A DNA stretch of 64,000 bases. Origin: Microvirga sp. VF16. GTDB lineage: Bacteria > Pseudomonadota > Alphaproteobacteria > Rhizobiales > Beijerinckiaceae. A program made the translations under genes and the position numbers. The notes beneath the pieces are model-generated. The model was not told the origin of the DNA, did not search any database, and worked only from the letters and a program-made list of their open reading frames with translations. Below are positions 27,708 through 36,420 of this stretch, one piece after another; the first letter of the stretch is position 1, and every line of letters starts with the position of its first letter. Location of the stretch: NCBI RefSeq assembly GCF_016864375.1, contig NZ_CP069358.1:248001-312000 (forward strand), in the 5' to 3' direction.

Positions 27708-28113
27708 CTAGCGGTGGGCGTTGACCCTGCAGATGCAGGGCCTTGTGACCAAAGCTGACCCAGGGGTGCTTGCTTTGCTCCCAAGCCGAGATCGTCGGCG
27801 CGGGAAAGGTCGGATCGGCGAACGCTCCGGCGGCGACGCCGATATATCCTGGCATGAACTCAGCTTCCCAATAGAGCGTCGTACCGCACTCGGGGCAGAA
27901 GTGCCCCGGATCATCCGCCCTTCCTGGCCGGGACGGCAAAAGATCTTGCTCGCACCTTCGACGCGAACCTTGTCGGCGGGAAAATAGGCGCTGATGCCGA
28001 ACGCCGAACCAGTGCGGCGCTGGCACTGCTCGCAATGACACGCGGCCACAAGGGTCGGTTCACCGAAGACTTCGGCTAAGATTTCCGCAGCAGCAGCATG
28101 CAATCCTGGGCAT
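27708..28113 (-). pseudogene. GFA/CENP-V-type zinc protein gene with two frameshifts
   Basis: The start at 28113 follows GAGGAGGTGACC and reads MPRIACCCCGNL. A frame change near 28075 is needed to reach AEVFGEPTLVAACHCEQCQR and GSAFGISAYFPADKV. A second change near 27905 is needed to reach HFCPECGTTLYWEAEF and the final segment. Together they rebuild a complete glutathione-dependent formaldehyde-activating-type domain with its Cys zinc ligands. Both breaks are single-base-scale, so either the gene is dead or the sequence has errors. It lies 10 bp after the FAD enzyme gene. Confidence 0.78.
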
Positions 28114-28123
28114 GGTCACCTCC

Positions 28124-29554
28124 TCATTGTTCAGCCTGCAGCACATGGTGGGGCGGCGTATTGCGCGACGACGTGTTGCCGGGCGAGATGCGGAAGGCTG
28201 CGAGCATGACCTCGGAGAGCATCCGAGGCCTGAACAGCCGGGTCGGTGGATCCAGGAAGTTCATGACCCGGTAGAACTGGCTCGTCACGTAGGCGCTGCG
28301 GTGCGTGGCCCGTTGAACGCGATCCATATACCACTGCATCGGACGCATGCGCAGCGGTCGCTGGTCCGCCAACTCCGGAAGCCGGAAGTCCTCGAGCAAC
28401 ACACCCCTCCAGGCCGCATCGACGATGGGTTTGATCGTCTGGAACCAGCGTCGGGTAAACGTGGGTTCCAGACCACCTTCGGTCTCGGCCTCCGCGAGCA
28501 TCCGGCCGAGAGCTTCAGCCTCAATGGCTGCCACCGTCATGCCCTGGCCATAGACGGGATTGAAGCTGCAGACGGCGTCGCCAAGAACGATCAGCCCTTC
28601 TGGAAAGTGCTCGAGCCGTTCATAGCGATGCCGCAGGCTGCCGGCGAAGCGGAAGTGCTTGATCTGCGACAGGGGTTCGCACTGACGGATCGTCTCGAAC
28701 AGATCCGGCACGGCGAGCGAGCGCGCATAGGTCAGGAAAGCCTGATCGTCCTGGGGCATCGGCTCATTGGAGAAACCCGGTAGGGTCACGAGCCATCGGT
28801 CGCCTTCGATTGGAAAGATGAGACCGCTGCGTGGGGATGGCTTGCCCGTGATGACTAACGCACCCCAATCGGGTCTGCCGTTGTTGCGAGGAAAAGTACG
28901 GGTGGCATAGGCCACGCGCGCCCCGACGAGTTCGGTTGCAGGCACGGGAAAACCCAGTTCGTTCAGCCATTGTGGTGTGGCGCTGCCGCGCCCTGTCGCG
29001 TCGACCACGAGATCGGCCATGATCTCATGAACCGGTGCCGAGCGGCCCGGCTCGGCCAGGCGAACTCCCGTGACGCGGCTGTCCTCGCCCGCTCGCAGAC
29101 CGATGATGCGGACGCCATTTATGATCGTGACATTCGGCAGTGCACGAACCCGCTTGTCGATCTGTCCTTCCAGGAGCGGCCGGCTCATCGACAGGAAGAC
29201 AAGATCGCTGTCATGCCGCATCCGCCAACCGCCCGCGTAGTACCAGGCAAAGTCGCGCCCCGCATTGAGGCGAACGGCGCCCAGGGCTGCAAGCTCGTCC
29301 GAGAGGCCCGGCAGCAGGTCGTCCGCAATCATTCTCCCCCGCGCCAGCAGAGCGTGGAGGTGATTGCCTTGCGGGGCCCCCTTCCGCGGCTCCGGAGCCT
29401 CGTTCACGCCGTCCCGCTCGATGACGGTCACCTGGGCGAAATGGTCCGAGAGGACACGGGCGGCAAAGAGCCCGGCGATGCTGCCGCCGAGAACGACAGC
29501 GTGGCCGAGCGGGCGGCGGGGTGTTCTGATTTGGGAACGTGCAAAGGAGCGCAT
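28124..29554 (-). CDS. FAD-dependent monooxygenase/oxidoreductase
   Basis: The protein has 476 residues. The N-terminal Rossmann motif is HAVVLGGSIAGLFAARVLSD with the downstream acidic VIERD. The second FAD motif, LIVLGDAVCSFNPVYGQGMT, is typical of PHBH-type flavoprotein hydroxylases and squalene-epoxidase-like enzymes. It would use NAD(P)H and oxygen on an unknown substrate. It is the first gene before the GFA pseudogene on the minus strand, and divergent from the sigma factor gene. A CRP-type palindrome lies in the shared upstream region. Confidence 0.85.
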   Translation of the reverse strand: MRSFARSQIRTPRRPLGHAVVLGGSIAGLFAARVLSDHFAQVTVIERDGVNEAPEPRKGAPQGNHLHALLARGRMIADDLLPGLSDELAALGAVRLNAGRDFAWYYAGGWRMRHDSDLVFLSMSRPLLEGQIDKRVRALPNVTIINGVRIIGLRAGEDSRVTGVRLAEPGRSAPVHEIMADLVVDATGRGSATPQWLNELGFPVPATELVGARVAYATRTFPRNNGRPDWGALVITGKPSPRSGLIFPIEGDRWLVTLPGFSNEPMPQDDQAFLTYARSLAVPDLFETIRQCEPLSQIKHFRFAGSLRHRYERLEHFPEGLIVLGDAVCSFNPVYGQGMTVAAIEAEALGRMLAEAETEGGLEPTFTRRWFQTIKPIVDAAWRGVLLEDFRLPELADQRPLRMRPMQWYMDRVQRATHRSAYVTSQFYRVMNFLDPPTRLFRPRMLSEVMLAAFRISPGNTSSRNTPPHHVLQAEQ

Positions 29555-29626
29555 GGTCTGGTCTCATGCTTTCGGCGGTCATATGGCCTGATCGTTCCGG
29601 TTGTAGGCTCGTCCCGTGACCCGGAC

Positions 29627-29642
29627 TGTGAAATGGATCACA
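29627..29642. promoter_or_regulatory. CRP/FNR-type palindrome TGTGAAATGGATCACA
   Basis: This matches the CRP consensus TGTGA-N6-TCACA exactly. It lies 73 bp upstream of the FAD monooxygenase start and 212 bp upstream of the sigma factor start, in their divergent promoter region. A second such site is at 31955-31970. The binding protein is not in the window. Confidence 0.55.
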
Positions 29643-29853
29643 GATCGACGGCATGGCTCAGTGCCCGTACGCAGCCAGTACCCGGAGCCTTGTGCCCCGG
29701 ATGCAGTCCCCCGGCGGCAAATTCTGAGTGGCTCCGCTGGATGTTCGCTCCCTGCGACCGTACTCGAGCCGTGCATCCGGCAGGTCGCCACCGGGGTATG
29801 GTGTATAATCCGCGGGTCACGTGAGACGGAATGGTGTGTTTGGGAGGAGAAAC

Positions 29854-30417
29854 GTGCGGGCTCCACGACCGGAAACCGTACCAGCGTCTGAGCTCGACGA
29901 AGCTCTCAGACGGTGCGCTCAGGGCGATCAGGGAGCCTTGCGCCAGATCTACGATACGGAGTCCGCCCGCATGCTCGGCGTGGCGCTTCGCCTGCTGCGC
30001 CGGCGGGCTCTGGCCGAGGAGGCGGTGCACGATGCCTTCGTCCAGATCTGGCGCCGGGCCGTCAGTTTCGATCCGGCCCGGGGTCAGGCCCGGGCCTGGC
30101 TCTATGCCATCCTCCGCCACCGGGCGTTGAACATCCTCCGCGACGAGGGTCGAACGGAGTTTGCGGAAGATGGCGAACCGGTGGCCTTGCCAAGCGAGGA
30201 CGAAGACGCGGAGGCAAAGGTCATCCGCCTGTCCGAGACCAGCGCCCTGCGGCGCTGCCTCGAGCGTCTCAAGCCGGTCCGCCGCCAAGCCATCGTGCTC
30301 GCCTACACGGACGGGCTGAGCCACCGGGAACTGGCCAGGCGCCTCGGCGTGCCGGTCGGCACGGCGAAGTCCTGGATCCGGCGTTCTCTTCTCGTGTTGA
30401 GGGACTGTTTGGAATGA
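29854..30417 (+). CDS. ECF-type RNA polymerase sigma factor (SigK-like)
   Basis: The protein is 187 residues from a GTG at 29854, chosen because GGGAGGAG precedes it by 4-5 bp; a more upstream GTG at 29821 would start only 12 bp after a TATAAT box (29804-29809). Region 2 includes LAEEAVHDAFVQIWRRAVSF and region 4 YTDGLSHRELARRLGVPVGT, followed by AKSWIRRSLLVLRDCL. It overlaps the anti-sigma gene by 4 bp (ATGA). Such pairs respond to an envelope or oxidative signal. Confidence 0.9.
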   Translation: MRAPRPETVPASELDEALRRCAQGDQGALRQIYDTESARMLGVALRLLRRRALAEEAVHDAFVQIWRRAVSFDPARGQARAWLYAILRHRALNILRDEGRTEFAEDGEPVALPSEDEDAEAKVIRLSETSALRRCLERLKPVRRQAIVLAYTDGLSHRELARRLGVPVGTAKSWIRRSLLVLRDCLE

Positions 30418-31145
30418 CCCGCGACGAACGCGACCGGCTTGCGGCCGAGCATGTGCTGGGCCTCCTCGAAGGGGCTGAAGCCACCGAGGCGGAAGAGCTG
30501 CTGCGGCACGACCGAGCTTTCCAACAGGCCGTGGCACAGTGGCGTGACCGTTTCCTGGAATTCGACGATCAAGCACCCGTCATCACCAGCGGTGAAGCGC
30601 TCTGGCACCGCATCGAGGCGGACCTCGATCGGCCGACGCAGGCAGCCTCCCAATCTTTGCCTGCACCGCTCATTCGCTCCCGCGCGACCTTCACCGAGCT
30701 GTGGCGCAGTCTCGCCTTCTGGCGCGTCACCGGTCTGGCCGGCGCCTTCGCATCCCTGCTCCTAGCGGTCGGCCTCGCGGTGGGTGTCTCCCGTGCCCCG
30801 CCAACCCCGATCTATGTGGCGGTTCTTCTGACCAACGACAGCCGTCCGGCAGCCATTCTCAATGCGTTTGCCGATGGGCAGGCCGAACTCGTTCCTCTGG
30901 AAGGCGTCACGATCCCGCCGGACCGCTCGCTCGAGCTCTGGTCGTTCGCCCATGGAGCCACGGCTCCGCCGGTCTCGATCGGGGTCTTGAACCAAGCCCG
31001 GGCGATCCGCCTTCGCCTCGATCAGGTGCCGCAGATTGCGGCGGATCAGTTGTTTGCCGTCAGCCTCGAGCCATCCGGCGGATCGCCGACAGGCCAGCCG
31101 ACCGGGCCGGTCCTGATGAAGGGCACGGCCACATCGGCGCTCTAA
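30414..31145 (+). CDS. Anti-sigma factor (RskA family)
   Basis: The protein has 243 residues. The N-terminal cytoplasmic region AAEHVLGLLEGAEATEAEEL matches the anti-sigma-K N-terminus. A single membrane helix (about 101-122, GLAGAFASLLLAVGLAVGVS) is followed by a periplasmic RskA C-terminal domain (IYVAVLLTNDSRPAAILNAF, then LELWSFAHG). It would hold the upstream sigma factor inactive at the membrane. The start overlaps the sigma stop, so the two are made together. No zinc-binding HXXXCXXC motif is seen. Confidence 0.88.
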   Translation: MTRDERDRLAAEHVLGLLEGAEATEAEELLRHDRAFQQAVAQWRDRFLEFDDQAPVITSGEALWHRIEADLDRPTQAASQSLPAPLIRSRATFTELWRSLAFWRVTGLAGAFASLLLAVGLAVGVSRAPPTPIYVAVLLTNDSRPAAILNAFADGQAELVPLEGVTIPPDRSLELWSFAHGATAPPVSIGVLNQARAIRLRLDQVPQIAADQLFAVSLEPSGGSPTGQPTGPVLMKGTATSAL

Positions 31146-31281
31146 AGCATCGGGCCCAAAAGTGGATTTGCACTGCGGCATCCCCTGCCGTGGATCAGCA
31201 CAACCCGTTAGCTGCTGCCGTGACAATCCATCACGGCTTCGGTCTCAAAGCGAAGGGCGAAGGCAACAGCTCAGACCTTCT

Positions 31282-31827
31282 TCAGACCCACTCGGCAACG
31301 GCGTTTCCGCACAGGATGCCCGCAAGCCGCAGAGCCATGCCGGGGCACGGCTCGGGCCAGGCAAGGGGACGTGGGAGCGTCATGACGGCCGCGATGGTGT
31401 TCCTGGCGTAATCGGCGTTCGTTCCTGCCCGGCCCCACGCGGTCCTGAGCCGGGACAGGAGCCCCGCCTCGGACAACTCGCGGACGCTGGGATTCGACAG
31501 GTCGGCGACATAGCAGAGAGCCTTGTCCCATCCCCGTGGCGTCAGAACGTCAATCAAGGAATCGACGTAGCCATCTTCCGCGGTCTCGCGCTCCACCAGG
31601 TAGCGCCGGACCGCGGCCTCCCGGGCCTCGGCGACCTCATACGCGATGCCGATGCAGCAGGGGCCGGGGACAAGACCGAGGACGACGCCGGGACTGTCAG
31701 CGGAACCGCGATGGACAGTGGAAGGGATGCACCAGGAACGGCGCCAGCCGGGAGCCAGCGCGGGCATCGTCGACTCATAGTCGAAACCCGGGTTCCAGAT
31801 CAGCGAGCCATAAGCGAATACCAGCAT
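31282..31827 (-). CDS. ChaC-like gamma-glutamylcyclotransferase
   Basis: The protein has 181 residues. It opens with MLVFAYGSLIWNPGFDYES, which matches the ChaC YGSL substrate-binding loop, and continues with SWCIPSTVHRGSADSPGVVL and YLVERETAEDGYVD, the latter holding the candidate catalytic Glu. ChaC enzymes release 5-oxoproline from glutathione. It is convergent with the anti-sigma gene. Confidence 0.88.
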   Translation of the reverse strand: MLVFAYGSLIWNPGFDYESTMPALAPGWRRSWCIPSTVHRGSADSPGVVLGLVPGPCCIGIAYEVAEAREAAVRRYLVERETAEDGYVDSLIDVLTPRGWDKALCYVADLSNPSVRELSEAGLLSRLRTAWGRAGTNADYARNTIAAVMTLPRPLAWPEPCPGMALRLAGILCGNAVAEWV

Positions 31828-31954
31828 GGCGCAGTCCTGTTCGCGCCGTCACGGAGCGGTTGAGTCCACGCTGCCGGCGGCTCCGCACTTTTCAAGGGCC
31901 AAGTTCGCTTTAGCGAACGTCTATTCCCTTCTAGCGCGCAATGGGATTGTCGAC

Positions 31955-31970
31955 TGTGATCGCGCTCACA
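31955..31970. promoter_or_regulatory. CRP/FNR-type palindrome TGTGATCGCGCTCACA
   Basis: It matches TGTGA-N6-TCACA exactly. It lies 227 bp upstream of the fasciclin-led operon and 127 bp upstream of the divergent chaC start. The 370-bp gap 31828-32196 shows no gene; this is its clearest signal. Confidence 0.5.
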
Positions 31971-32196
31971 GGGCCCCTTGCTATAGACGAGAGCGTCTGA
32001 TCCGGCGGAGCAGATATGACGGCCAACGGTTGTAGCTGGCCCTCTTCCCTCATGACCTCGTGAACATTCCTTCCCGGGAAGCTGCATCCGCCGGGCATTC
32101 CCGCGGGTACCCATCCCAGAAGCCGGATGGGTCCGGCTTCCAGGGGCGCCGCCCGGCTGTGGCTGGCGCATTCACCACCCTTGGGAGACGATTATC

Positions 32197-32772
32197 ATGA
32201 AGATTCATATTGCTCTTGCTACCCTTGTTTGTGTCGGCCTCGCTCAGCCTATGCCCGCGTTCGCGCAGTCGAAGATGACCTCGGAGAAGACCGTCACGGT
32301 CGGCGGCGCTCCGATGTATCCGTCACGGACCATTGTTGAGAATGCCGTCAACTCGAAGGACCACACCACATTGGTGGCCGCCGTGAAGGCCGCGGGGCTC
32401 GTCGAGACGCTTCAGGGGACTGGCCCCTTCACGGTGTTCGCCCCGACCAACAAAGCTTTTAGCAAGCTGCCGAAGGGCACCGTCGAGACACTCGTCAAGC
32501 CGGAAAACAAAGCCATGCTGACCGGGATCCTCACCTACCATGTCGTGCCCGGGCGCTACACTGCACAGGACCTGATGGCGCTGGTGGCACGCGGCGAGGG
32601 GCAGGCGATGCTGACGACAGCGAATGGCGAGCAGCTCACGATCAAGCAGTCCGGCCGCAACCGGCTCGTCGTCACCGATCGCAAGGGAGATCAGGCCGTG
32701 ATCACGATCCCCAATGTCCTGCAATCGAACGGCGTGATCCACGTTGTCGATACGGTTCTGCTCCCGAGCTGA
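32197..32772 (+). CDS. Exported fasciclin-domain protein
   Basis: The protein has 191 residues. A signal peptide (MKIHIALATLVCVGLAQPMP, cleaved after AFA) precedes one FAS1 domain at about 45-190. It has the FAS1 H1 and H2 boxes: GTGPFTVFAPTNKAFSKLP and the final NGVIHVVDTVLLPS, with YHVVPGRYTAQDL in between. Bacterial FAS1 proteins are periplasmic or secreted, with adhesive or unknown roles. GGGAGACG precedes the start. It heads a same-strand run with a cytochrome b and a molybdopterin oxidoreductase. Confidence 0.9.
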   Translation: MKIHIALATLVCVGLAQPMPAFAQSKMTSEKTVTVGGAPMYPSRTIVENAVNSKDHTTLVAAVKAAGLVETLQGTGPFTVFAPTNKAFSKLPKGTVETLVKPENKAMLTGILTYHVVPGRYTAQDLMALVARGEGQAMLTTANGEQLTIKQSGRNRLVVTDRKGDQAVITIPNVLQSNGVIHVVDTVLLPS

Positions 32773-32835
32773 GCGCCACAGGCCGCGGGCGGCCTCGCCC
32801 GCGGCCTCGCTCCCCTCTTGGCTGGAGATCCGATC

Positions 32836-33432
32836 ATGCCCGCCTCACGCCCGATCATTCATCCGCTTCTGATCCGCACTACGCACTGGATCAATGCCAC
32901 CGCCATGGTGATCATGATCATGAGCGGCTGGGAGATCCACAACGCCGATCCGATCCTACCTTTCAGCATTCCCTCGTCGCTCACCCTGGGAGGATGGCTC
33001 GGTGGCGCCACGCAATGGCACTTCGCCGCGATGTGGGTGCTGGCTGGCAACGGACTCGTGTATCTTGCCTACGGACTCGTTTCGGGCCGGCTGTATCGCA
33101 GGCTCTGGCCGATCAGCCCGCAGGCTGTTTGGGAGGATCTCAGAGCTGCCCTTACAGGGCATCTGAGCCACGCGGACCTGGCGTCGTACAACGCTGTCCA
33201 GCGGTTGTTGTACAGCGGGGTGATCCTGGCCATCGGCCTCGCCGTGCTATCAGGCCTTGCGATCTGGAAACCGGTCCAGTTCGGCGCACTCACAACCCTC
33301 CTCGGTGACTTCGACACAGCCCGCCTCATCCATTTCCTGGCAATGGGCGCGATCGTGCTCTTCCTTGTCGTTCACGTGACCATGGTGCTGCTCGTCCCGC
33401 GCAGCCTCGTGTCCATGGTCCGCGGCCGCTAA
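32836..33432 (+). CDS. Cytochrome b561-type membrane protein
   Basis: The protein has 198 residues and four membrane helices. Histidines able to bind b-haem lie at the start and end (IHPLLIRTTHWINATAMV; LIHFLAMGAIVLFLVVHVTM), as in the Ni/Fe-hydrogenase and thiosulfate-reductase cytochrome b group. The start at 32836 has GGAG upstream. It lies 17 bp before a Tat-exported molybdopterin oxidoreductase, so it probably passes electrons between the quinone pool and that enzyme. Confidence 0.88.
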   Translation: MPASRPIIHPLLIRTTHWINATAMVIMIMSGWEIHNADPILPFSIPSSLTLGGWLGGATQWHFAAMWVLAGNGLVYLAYGLVSGRLYRRLWPISPQAVWEDLRAALTGHLSHADLASYNAVQRLLYSGVILAIGLAVLSGLAIWKPVQFGALTTLLGDFDTARLIHFLAMGAIVLFLVVHVTMVLLVPRSLVSMVRGR

Positions 33433-33449
33433 CCTATGGAGACTCCGCC

Positions 33450-34226
33450 ATGCCGTTTCCCTGGCGATCAGAACCTCACCCCGATACCACCGCCATCGTG
33501 CAGGAGAGCGCCCGCCGCCTCGACCTGCCAACCCGGCGGTTGTTCCTGAAGCAGGCCGCCGGCTTGGGCACACTCACTCTGCTGGCGGGCTGTGATGTTG
33601 TCGATGGCGTTTCCGCCGAAGCCGCACTCGGACGCATGTCCGACTTCAACGATCGGGTTCAGGCCTGGTTGTTCGACCCCCACCAGCTCGCACGCGAATA
33701 CCCGGGCAGCGCCATCACCCGTCCCTTCCCGTTCAATGCATTTTACCCGGAAGGCCAGTCGCCGGAGGTCGATCCTGAGTCGTATGCGCTCGAGCTGGTG
33801 GGACTGGTGGAGAGGCCGGCACCCTGGTCCTTGCGGCAGCTTTACGCCCTGCCCCGTGTCACTCAGATCACCCGCCATATCTGTATCGAGGGCTGGAGCG
33901 CAATCGGCAAATGGGGCGGCGTGCGGTTCTCGGAGTTTCTCACCCGCATCGGCGCCGATACGCGGGCGCGCTATGTGACCTTCCGCTGCGCCGACGGCTA
34001 TGCCACCAGCCTCGATATGGCCACCTCGCTACATCCGCAGACGCAGCTTACCTTCTGGTTCGACGATGCCGTGCTGCCGCGGAAGTACGGCTTCCCGTTG
34101 AAGCTGCGGGTGCCGACCAAGCTCGGGTTCAAGAACCCCAAGCACATCGTCGAGATCGAGATCGGCAACGACTACACCGGCGGCTACTGGGAGACGTATG
34201 GCTACAACTGGTTCAGCGGCCTGTGA
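33450..34226 (+). CDS. Tat-exported molybdopterin-dependent oxidoreductase (sulfite oxidase/MsrP fold)
   Basis: The protein has 258 residues. A twin-arginine leader TRRLFLKQAAGLGTLTLLAG is followed by Cys, so it may be a lipoprotein. The oxidoreductase molybdopterin domain has the Cys Mo ligand in TRHICIEGWSAIGKWGGVRF and conserved KYGFPLKLRVPTKLGFKNPK. The C-terminus ends YWETYGYNWFSGL. It resembles the catalytic subunit family of MsrP/YedY. The substrate is unknown. The neighbouring cytochrome b is a plausible MsrQ-like partner, although it is not of the MsrQ family by sequence. Confidence 0.88.
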   Translation: MPFPWRSEPHPDTTAIVQESARRLDLPTRRLFLKQAAGLGTLTLLAGCDVVDGVSAEAALGRMSDFNDRVQAWLFDPHQLAREYPGSAITRPFPFNAFYPEGQSPEVDPESYALELVGLVERPAPWSLRQLYALPRVTQITRHICIEGWSAIGKWGGVRFSEFLTRIGADTRARYVTFRCADGYATSLDMATSLHPQTQLTFWFDDAVLPRKYGFPLKLRVPTKLGFKNPKHIVEIEIGNDYTGGYWETYGYNWFSGL

Positions 34227-34237
34227 GGAGAACCGCC

Positions 34238-34915
34238 ATGCGCCTGGTGCCATACCGAGTAGGAATTGTCCTCGTCACCGGGGTCCTCGCCCTCGGTGGC
34301 TTGATCACTGGCGCGGGACCACAGGGCCAACCGGATCTGCGCCGGTTTGATCCGATCGCTGTTGGGGCGGCAGAGGCGGAACTCTGGCGCGCCTATTACG
34401 ATCATCGATACGCGACGCTCGCTATGAGGCTCGTTCTGTTCAATCGGACGCAGTACGGCTTCTCACTGGCGGATAGTCTGCGCTCCGGCCTGTCGGCGAT
34501 GCGGGCCGCCCAGCGGTTTCAGATATCGCAATCCCGTGATGAAGCCATGGCGGCCCTGCCGGCCCTCATCGACCACTTTGCCGTGATCCGGCAGGCGACG
34601 CACGCCCGCTTCGATCCCGTTGAGGCCGCGCGACTTGAGCTGGACTGGTGGCAGGCCCGGCGGGAGAACGTCGGGGTCGCCGGCTATGCGTCACTGATCG
34701 CGGCTGCAACGGCTTATGTCTACGAGATCGCCCCAGGCTCACTGGCTGCCTATGCCCGGCTGCGTGCCGAGGCCATGGATCTGCGGGATACTCGCGCCGA
34801 TCGGATCAGGGAAGACGATTGGCAGACGATTGCCGACCGGCTGATGCGAGCCTACCAGGCTTTGCATGCTGCGACCGCACTGCCTTCGATGCGTTTGAGT
34901 GGAGATCAGCGCTGA
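34238..34915 (+). CDS. Exported hypothetical protein in redox operon
   Basis: The protein has 225 residues. The first 28 residues (MRLVPYRVGIVLVTGVLALG) form a signal peptide or anchor. The rest is helical, with an acidic/aromatic pattern (AELWRAYYDHRYATLAMRLV, LELDWWQARRE). No family is recognised by me. The start at 34238 has TGAGGAG just upstream. It overlaps the SRPBCC gene by one base (TGATG) and follows the oxidoreductase by 11 bp, so it belongs to the same operon. Confidence 0.75.
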   Translation: MRLVPYRVGIVLVTGVLALGGLITGAGPQGQPDLRRFDPIAVGAAEAELWRAYYDHRYATLAMRLVLFNRTQYGFSLADSLRSGLSAMRAAQRFQISQSRDEAMAALPALIDHFAVIRQATHARFDPVEAARLELDWWQARRENVGVAGYASLIAAATAYVYEIAPGSLAAYARLRAEAMDLRDTRADRIREDDWQTIADRLMRAYQALHAATALPSMRLSGDQR

Positions 34916-35406
34916 TGGCCCAACCTCCCGGATCAGCCTTCGTACTGGTGTCGCACTGGCGGGTGCCGGGCGACATCGGGGCTGCGTTCGGCTGCCTCGG
35001 CGACCCTGAGATCGCCCGCTGGTGGCCCGAGGCGTATCGGGAGGTACGCGAGATCTTTCCTGGAGATGCGGAAGGATGTGGTCGCGTGCTCGACATCCTG
35101 ACCCGCAGCCGGATTCCTTATCCGATACGCTGGCGGCTGGAGGTGATCGAGGTCCGCCGGCCGGAGCATCTGGTGGTGCGGGCGTCCGGCGATCTCGCTG
35201 GCGAAGGGGTTTGGGAGTTGCGCCAGAGAGGCGCCTTTGTCGCGATGACCTACACCTGGTGTGTTGAGGTGACCAAGCCGTGGATGCAATGGCTGACACC
35301 TGTGCTCCGCCCGTTCTTTGCCGCCAATCACCACTGGGTCATGCGTCGCGGGGAGATTGGCCTGACGCGAGAACTGGCCCGCTTGGATTCCCAGGCTCAT
35401 GATTGA
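34915..35406 (+). CDS. SRPBCC-family protein
   Basis: The protein has 163 residues and a START/polyketide-cyclase-like helix-grip fold. SAFVLVSHWRVPGDIGAAFG and DPEIARWWPEAYREVREIF open the domain. Strand segments RWRLEVIEVRRPEHLVVRAS and GVWELRQRGAFVAMTYTWCV follow, with a long C-terminal helix. Such proteins bind hydrophobic ligands. Its start is coupled to the preceding exported protein gene. The ligand is not known. Confidence 0.8.
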   Translation: MAQPPGSAFVLVSHWRVPGDIGAAFGCLGDPEIARWWPEAYREVREIFPGDAEGCGRVLDILTRSRIPYPIRWRLEVIEVRRPEHLVVRASGDLAGEGVWELRQRGAFVAMTYTWCVEVTKPWMQWLTPVLRPFFAANHHWVMRRGEIGLTRELARLDSQAHD

Positions 35407-35468
35407 GGATCAGCGGATGGAGCTTGCGGTTTTTGCTGTGACCGGGAGGGTCACGACCGGCACCGACT

Positions 35469-35672
35469 GTGACCCCTCAGTTGTTGACGGTTGCTTCGTA
35501 TCATCAACAGGTTGCGCTTACTCTGACAGAGGTCAATGCTTCCGAGCCGATTTACAGGCACGATTTTTTCGTCTCCGTGGCGGCTGACCCGTCAGCGTCC
35601 GTTGCGGACTTGAAGCTCTTGTTGGAGCGATCGCGTCACACCGAGGGATGGAACGATTCGCAAGATGATTGA
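35469..35672 (+). CDS. Possible small protein upstream of the DUF998 gene
   Basis: A 67-residue frame with a GTG start (VTPQLLTVASYHQQVALTLT). It ends in an 8-bp overlap with the next gene, an arrangement typical of coupled genes. There is no clear ribosome site and no known domain. An inverted repeat GTGACC/GGTCAC at 35448-35463 is directly upstream. This is a weak call. Confidence 0.3.
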   Translation: MTPQLLTVASYHQQVALTLTEVNASEPIYRHDFFVSVAADPSASVADLKLLLERSRHTEGWNDSQDD

Positions 35673-36360
35673 AGACAATCGAAAGTTCACACCCAAGCTG
35701 GATCGATCGTCAGCGCGACTGGGAGCGACTGCGTGGCTGGTGAGCTCGCTCCTTTACTTGGCTTGCGAAGCCATGACTGCATCAGCCTTCCCTGGCTATA
35801 GCTATGCTCACAATTACATCAGCGACCTCGGCGTCCCTGACGTCGGCGATTTCATGGGGCGCTTCTTGAACTCCCCATTGCATGCGGTGATGAATTTTGG
35901 GTTCATCGCTCGTGGCTTGTTGCTCCTGATTGGCAGCCTCTTGATCCTGCGTCCCGTGTCGGTCGCGCGCGGGCGCACACCGTTATTGATTTTGGCCCTG
36001 CTCCACAGTGTGGGCATTGTGCTCGTTGGCCTCGTCCCGAGCAGCCCGACCTCGGCGGCAGCGGGCCTGATTGGCGTTCACACTCTCGGGGCCCTTCTGG
36101 CGATCCTTGGTGGAAACACCATGGCACTCGTCGCGGGGCTTCGTGGCGATCCAATCACGACCTTGAGATCGTACCGGATCATCAGCATTGCTTTGGGCGC
36201 TTTTGGAGGAGCCAGCTTCATCATGCTGATGGCGAATATCAGCCTCGCCCGCTCAATCCTGTTTGCCGACGGGATTTGGGAGCGTCTGAGCGTTTATACC
36301 ATCATTGCTTGGACGTTGGTCTCCTCCTTCGCGATCTTTGCCCGCGATCGAAGCTCCTGA
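35665..36360 (+). CDS. DUF998 membrane protein
   Basis: The protein has 231 residues and six membrane helices. The DUF998 pattern is visible in FPGYSYAHNYISDLGVPDVG after the first helix, then SPLHAVMNFGFIARGLLLLI and a VGLVPSSPTSAAAGLIGVHT loop. Function unknown; such proteins are common in soil bacteria. It is the last gene before a gene-poor, element-rich stretch. Confidence 0.85.
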   Translation: MIEDNRKFTPKLDRSSARLGATAWLVSSLLYLACEAMTASAFPGYSYAHNYISDLGVPDVGDFMGRFLNSPLHAVMNFGFIARGLLLLIGSLLILRPVSVARGRTPLLILALLHSVGIVLVGLVPSSPTSAAAGLIGVHTLGALLAILGGNTMALVAGLRGDPITTLRSYRIISIALGAFGGASFIMLMANISLARSILFADGIWERLSVYTIIAWTLVSSFAIFARDRSS

Positions 36361-36420
36361 TGGCTGACTTCCACTCGCAGCAGCCAACGAGGGGTCAGCG
36401 CAAGATCTGTTCCTGATTAT

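Noticed and set aside
29638..30576. A 312-residue minus-strand frame opposite the sigma factor
   Set aside because: Sigma and anti-sigma families are clearly on the plus strand with a 4-bp overlap.
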